Shown here piece by piece: positions 60,201 to 64,000 of a stretch of 64,000 bases of DNA. How positions within the stretch are numbered: position 1 is the first letter of the stretch; each line of letters starts with the position of its first letter. Origin of the DNA: Neocallimastix lanati (nom. inval.) (taxonomy: Eukaryota; Neocallimastigomycota; Neocallimastigomycetes; Neocallimastigales; Neocallimastigaceae); assembly GCA_016946835.1 (NCBI GenBank), contig JACVTC010000091.1:687298-751297 (forward strand), given 5' to 3'. The notes below the pieces were generated by a model, which was not told the DNA's origin, did no database searches, and worked only from the letters and a program-made list of their open reading frames with translations. The position numbers were made by a program, and so were the translations under genes.

Positions 60201-62114
60201 TTTCTTCAAACTGAAGTTGATGTATTAGGTCACAAACTTACTACTAAAGGATTAAGTCCCATGGAAAGTAAGATAACAGCTATTAAGAAGTGGGAAGCCC
60301 CTTCATCACTTCATGAATTAAGATCATTTTTAGGAGCAGTGGGATATTATCGTGATTTTATTCCTAAATATGCTCAAATTACCTCACCTTTATGTAAATT
60401 ATTGAAAAAGAATACCAAATATGAATGGAATAAAGAACAACAAGAAAGCTTTGAACTCCTAAAAGAAAAATTAATCAATGCACCTATTCTAAAATTTCCG
60501 TCATTTGACAAACCTTTTATCATTAGAACTGATGCTTCGTATAATGGAATTGGTGGAGTTCTTTTACAAAAAGAAGAAGAAACCGGTAAGGAGCATCCAA
60601 TACACTTTATAAGTAGAAGTTTAAAGAAAGCTGAAAAGAATTATGGTATTACCGATTTAGAAGGAACCGCTTTGTTTTACTGTATGACTAAATTTAAATC
60701 TTATATTGAAGGAAATCCATTACCTACAACTATTTACACAGATCATAAACCATTAGTTGGTTTATTTAAGAATAAAGAACCTTTGAATGCAAGGCAAACA
60801 AGATGGTGTCTAACCGCTAGTATGCTCGGAATTAATATAAAATATGAATCAGGCAAAAAGAATGTGTTAGCTGATGCTCTTTCAAGAATGAAAAGTAAGG
60901 AAGAGAGAAAGATACTATTAACAAAAATTACTAATGGAAATAATGAAGAATTATTATCTAAAGTTATAAAGGAATTTATTAATGAAAAGTTTACTGTTAT
61001 TGATGGTGAAGATTATTTTATCGACAATGGAAATTATAGAAAATTAATAACGGACGAAAATGAAAGGTTTAAATTAATTTTAGAAGCTCATAATATTGGC
61101 CACGAAGGATATTACAAAACATATCAAAGACTTAAGAAAAACTTTTATTGGAATCATATGATTAAAGATATCAAAAGAATTGTTAGTAATTGTGAAAAAT
61201 GCCAGTTAAATCGTCCTCAACCATATCCAGAACCAACCGAAAACCATCCAACTAAAGTGGAGGGTCCCTTTGTGCATTTAGGATTAGATATTATAGGACC
61301 GTTACCAAAAACAAGAAATAATAATCAATATATTATAGTAACTGTTGATTACTTTACCAAATGGGTTGAAGCCGAACCCACTGAAAACATAACTTCCTCT
61401 GATATAATTAAATTTTTAATAAACGTTTTTGCAAGACATGGTGTGCCTCAAGTTATTACTACAGATAATGGAGTCCAATTCACTTCTGATATGACTAAAA
61501 TCTTTCTTGATCTTTATGATGTTTATGTAAAATTCATAGCTACCTATCACCCTGAATCCAATGGTCTCACTGAAAACCGAAATAAAGAAATTGGAAAATT
61601 ACTTCGTTTATTAGGAAGGAAAAATCAAGATTGGGATGAAGTTTTACCTTCTGCTTTATGGGCACTTCGAACTACCAAAAACACAGCTACCGGACATTCT
61701 AGTTTTGAATTAGTATATGGAAGAGAAGACCAACAGCCTTATGATATAGCCATAAGAACAATTGAAAATGCAGGTAAATCGTATGATGAAATTTTAATGG
61801 AAAAATTTGTTCGTCATTATCAATGGACTAGAGAAGCATGCGAAAATGTGAAGAATGCTAACAAGTATTGGGCAACAAGACGAGAAGAACAAATAAGTAT
61901 GAAAAAAGGAAAAGAATTAAAAGCTGGTGATCTTGTTCTTGTTAGAAACTTTAGCCGCACTAAGCTAGAACCATATTACAATGGACCATTTAAAATTTTA
62001 AAAATTCAATTCAACACGGCAACCTTAATCGATCAGAAAACTGGGAAACAACTCGATAGGAATGTTCATTTTAAAAATTTAGTAAAGTTTAACTCCGCTT
62101 ACAGAGAAGCTTGA
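57204..62114 (+). CDS. gag-pol: E3 Gag-Pol fused polyprotein
   Basis: The frame is open from 57138, but the first ATG is 57204 (MSKETTLSFKELKKEL), giving 1636 residues. Positions counted from 57138: gag ~40-240 with an acidic insert (DEEEDDDEEEN); CCHC knuckle CFFCKEEGHYSYYC ~289-302; K/N/E-rich linker; protease LLIDSCSNLS ~631 (Asp-Ser-Cys); RT with WSSPVVLILK, WRLCIDYRKVN, VMPFGLTGAPSTFQ and FIDD ~982; RNase H ~1128 (IRTDASYNGIGG); integrase finger HNIGHEG...CEKCQ ~1318-1356; core Asp ~1385 (GLDIIGP), Asp ~1442 (TTDNGVQF), Glu ~1475 (SNGLTENRN); GPF-type end (YYNGPFKIL). No stop separates gag from pol, unlike E1 and E2. Apparently intact. Confidence 0.95.
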   Translation: MSKETTLSFKELKKELRDIVKLSKDNLDIKSWATELKLWIKIQGITDPETIFNACLLTSSGEVQRVIEDLGEDSDDESDDSSDEEEDDDEEENVDDDIKFPSLEKIISSLENFYGIKEDQNLLLKELRAMRIKRNEKIKDFNVRYRTLYTKLDKKRRKRIGVLDYIDSIQNNYEAWKKLSLKDDISMDKAFKIAEKVDRLSVRNNNINTYNVNNSQHNQNNQNSTTSRLYPKRRNETFQTNQTNNKPKPQDIIEESTQKMRNLSVKTCFFCKEEGHYSYYCPQLNKIMEKNKKEIYSKKVFKLLNGSRSTPNDKTIASLNNLQNNTFTKNTPIDNNSFNEESEESDFSDTTESEDDIIINAVKRKMNDNNSEKEGNNSKKVHKSLKDNPRPFATPALRKKKENELHNKPNKVYKNQILPSILTQPNINKEKQKEKELRNMTRVRESKEENNNYSSKGKEKVESEDILVIDNEIEDLEMNKDNQQNKTNTLEKLISTKTKETNNGNTQLVKRNIKMMNNKEPYNIMDDLNNLKSSITIGQLLNACPKIRSQLTQGLKLEKSKIIGTVDNVIARTLLVNNYDHSYISKSNEVAEEDLAMVDASVDGVLGKLLIDSCSNLSIVTKQYFDKLPGEYETVGKSRGRIQLATQDEEYSEGIIVRLPVKINNYEFNADFRIIEKEDSFYDMLINFKTQIDHCLFIHPTLNSLCKLLSESEYEEIAKINNQYYDEESIICTIRKVEETNNEKEIIKELTPMEFIESDEFLSTLNKDYKEQIIKILKEMIDIVATSTEELTPSKLSPHKIRLKANAKPVKLRSYRLTKLKSDILKEELTKLIKKGLIEPSCSEWSSPVVLILKHNGKWRLCIDYRKVNDMTEKDSYSVPYIDEIFDSLGGAKIFTTLDLFSGFHQILMDEESVEVTTFTTKFGNYQFKVMPFGLTGAPSTFQREMNKILFPFIGEFVYVFIDDVLIYSKSIEEHLIHIKQVLEVFKENKLKINIEKCHFLQTEVDVLGHKLTTKGLSPMESKITAIKKWEAPSSLHELRSFLGAVGYYRDFIPKYAQITSPLCKLLKKNTKYEWNKEQQESFELLKEKLINAPILKFPSFDKPFIIRTDASYNGIGGVLLQKEEETGKEHPIHFISRSLKKAEKNYGITDLEGTALFYCMTKFKSYIEGNPLPTTIYTDHKPLVGLFKNKEPLNARQTRWCLTASMLGINIKYESGKKNVLADALSRMKSKEERKILLTKITNGNNEELLSKVIKEFINEKFTVIDGEDYFIDNGNYRKLITDENERFKLILEAHNIGHEGYYKTYQRLKKNFYWNHMIKDIKRIVSNCEKCQLNRPQPYPEPTENHPTKVEGPFVHLGLDIIGPLPKTRNNNQYIIVTVDYFTKWVEAEPTENITSSDIIKFLINVFARHGVPQVITTDNGVQFTSDMTKIFLDLYDVYVKFIATYHPESNGLTENRNKEIGKLLRLLGRKNQDWDEVLPSALWALRTTKNTATGHSSFELVYGREDQQPYDIAIRTIENAGKSYDEILMEKFVRHYQWTREACENVKNANKYWATRREEQISMKKGKELKAGDLVLVRNFSRTKLEPYYNGPFKILKIQFNTATLIDQKTGKQLDRNVHFKNLVKFNSAYREA

Positions 62115-62132
62115 GTCTTCGTCGGGGCATCT

Positions 62133-62619
62133 TGATAAGAATGTACTAAATAATGCATTCTTAATTAAATCTACGATTTATTTCTAATACATTATGTGTA
62201 CATTATTATTTTTGTACTTTAATAAATTTTTAAATTCAAAGATTAAAAATTAGATCAAAAATTATATTAAACTTTATAATTTTTATATTAAATCTTATAT
62301 TAATAGTAATATTTTTATATATTTAAAACTTATATTAACAATATTAATAATAAATCTTATTTTTTTATTTTTATATTAATAATGAAAATTTGTATTAATA
62401 ATATTTTTATATATTGATAATTAAAAATTTATATATTATATTTTAACTTTTATTATAAAATTTTATATCGAAATGTTTTATTTTATATTGAAAAATATTT
62501 TATTTTATTAAAAACCTTTATATTAGAATAGTATTTTTATTTTTATTTGAATATTTTAACAGATTGTAATAAAAATTTTAGCCAATTAAATAAATTCTTA
62601 TTAGTAATATTTTAGATAG

Positions 62620-62669
<50 letters not shown>

Positions 62670-62972
62670 TATTAATATTATAAATGTATTTTATTTATAT
62701 TGTTATAATTAAATTTTATATAATTGATTATAAAAATCAATTTAAATTTAATAGTTTCATATATAAAAAGAAAAATAATAATAAAATGTAATTTAGTGGC
62801 AAGAACAACTTTTATGCCTTGAAAAAAAAGTATAAATAGTTGTAAATTTTGCTACTAATTTTTAAATATCATCAAATAAAATCAAATAAATTTATAAATA
62901 AAAATAATAAATAAATAAATAAAATTTGTGTTTCCTTACTTTATTTTTATTTAATTCTCTAAAACCTTAACA
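62133..62972 (+). repeat. E3 3' LTR
   Basis: 840 bp; preceded by GTCGGGGCATCT, followed by TGTG and then directly by the LTR of the next copy. Confidence 0.92.
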
Positions 62973-62976
62973 TGTG

Positions 62977-63463
62977 TGATAAGAATGTACTAAATAATGC
63001 ATTCTTAATTAAATCTACGATTTATTTCTAATACATTATGTGTACATTATTATTTTTGTACTTTAATAAATTTTTAAATTCAAAGATTAAAAATTAGATC
63101 AAAAATTATATTAAACTTTATAATTTTTATATTAAATCTTATATTAATAGTAATATTTTTATATATTTAAAACTTATATTAACAATATTAATAATAAATC
63201 TTATTTTTTTATTTTTATATTAATAATGAAAATTTGTATTAATAATATTTTTATATATTGATAATTAAAAATTTATATATTATATTTTAACTTTTATTAT
63301 AAAATTTTATATCGAAATGTTTTATTTTATATTGAAAAATATTTTATTTTATTAAAAACCTTTATATTAGAATAGTATTTTTATTTTTATTTGAATATTT
63401 TAACAGATTGTAATAAAAATTTTAGCCAATTAAATAAATTCTTATTAGTAATATTTTAGATAG

Positions 63464-63513
<50 letters not shown>

Positions 63514-64000
63514 TATTAATATTATAAATGTATTTTATTTATATTGTTATAATTAAATTTTATATAATTGATTATAAAAATCAATTTAAATTTAATAGTT
63601 TCATATATAAAAAGAAAAATAATAATAAAATGTAATTTAGTGGCAAGAACAACTTTTATGCCTTGAAAAAAAAGTATAAATAGTTGTAAATTTTGCTACT
63701 AATTTTTAAATATCATCAAATAAAATCAAATAAATTTATAAATAAAAATAATAAATAAATAAATAAAATTTGTGTTTCCTTACTTTATTTTTATTTAATT
63801 CTCTAAAACCTTAACATTTATATGGTGGAGATATCGGGGAATTAAATAGAAAATAATAGTAAATAACATAGATTTTTTTTAAATTTTTTTATTTTATATT
63901 GATAAACAAGTAAGTCGTTAATCCTTTGATTAACCTATGGCGCTTGTTTGATATATATATATAAAAAAAAAAAAATTTTTTTTAAATAAGTAAAATTAAG
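62977..64000 (+). mobile_element. Next E3 copy in the array, cut by the window end
   Basis: LTR 62977-63816, then the PBS (63823) and leader sequence matching 55810-55997 apart from small A/T-run differences. It continues beyond the window. Confidence 0.9.

Larger units (their letters stand above)
54970..62972 (+). mobile_element. E3: complete Ty3/gypsy retrotransposon, 8.0 kb
   Basis: 840-bp LTRs at 54970-55809 and 62133-62972; TGTG target duplications at 54966-54969 and 62973-62976. One long gag-pol ORF with all motifs intact. PBS 6 nt inside the 5' LTR, purine tract GTCGGGGCATCT before the 3' LTR. Sibling family of E1, as the purine tract, PBS start and protease Asp-Ser-Cys agree. Confidence 0.94.

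Overview
The window looks like nuclear DNA of a filamentous fungus with an extremely A+T-rich genome. Intergenic DNA is almost only A and T, with long homopolymers and TAA/ATT microsatellites. Genes have short AT-rich GT-AG introns and asparagine-, lysine- and serine-rich proteins. MULE transposases with FLYWCH fingers, several Ty3/gypsy families and this base composition best fit an anaerobic gut fungus (Neocallimastigomycota). That placement is inference; no rRNA or other taxonomic marker is present.

Left part (1-26.7 kb). Three host genes appear intact: a 12-exon BAR-plus-SH3 protein (4616-7474, +), the ESCRT-III subunit Vps2/CHMP2 (13835-15260, +, 5 exons) and a large Skg3/Caf120-type PH-domain protein (16671-22408, -). 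Between them lies a broken copy of the SSU-processome gene UTP13/TBL3 (8491-10620, -). It keeps its intron layout but carries frameshifts and nonsense codons. A decayed MULE transposase sits at the left edge. The rest is low-complexity DNA, solo-LTR relics and small inverted-repeat elements.

Right part (26.7-64 kb) is a retrotransposon cluster. It holds a truncated Ty1/copia gag-integrase fragment (26767-29124); a 1.3-kb non-autonomous LTR element (29622-30921); a complete Ty3/gypsy element E1 on the minus strand (31808-40835, 615-bp LTRs, TSD AAAT); a second, unrelated Ty3/gypsy element E2 directly abutting it (40840-47592, 970-bp LTRs, TSD AAAAT); two more MULE remnants; and a tandem array of a third Ty3/gypsy element E3. 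The array is a solo LTR at 54128-54965, a full copy at 54970-62972, and a next copy from 62977 past the window end, all separated by the same 4 bp, TGTG.

The main biological interest is in the gypsy elements. They appear to use three different gag-pol strategies: E1 a textbook -1 slippery site with a hairpin, E2 a candidate +1 site, E3 a single fused ORF. They also appear to use different priming: E1 and E3 have tRNA-type primer binding sites, while E2 has a Tf1-like self-primer in which 12 nt after the 5' LTR are complementary to the predicted mRNA start. The small non-autonomous element has a PBS matching the anticodon arm of tRNA-Lys(CUU), as expected for half-tRNA priming. E2 and the E3 array each sit a few bases upstream of a tRNA-like sequence, suggesting Pol III-directed integration.

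All exon models, pairings and repeat boundaries were worked out by eye. Functional statements rest on recognised family motifs, not on database searches.
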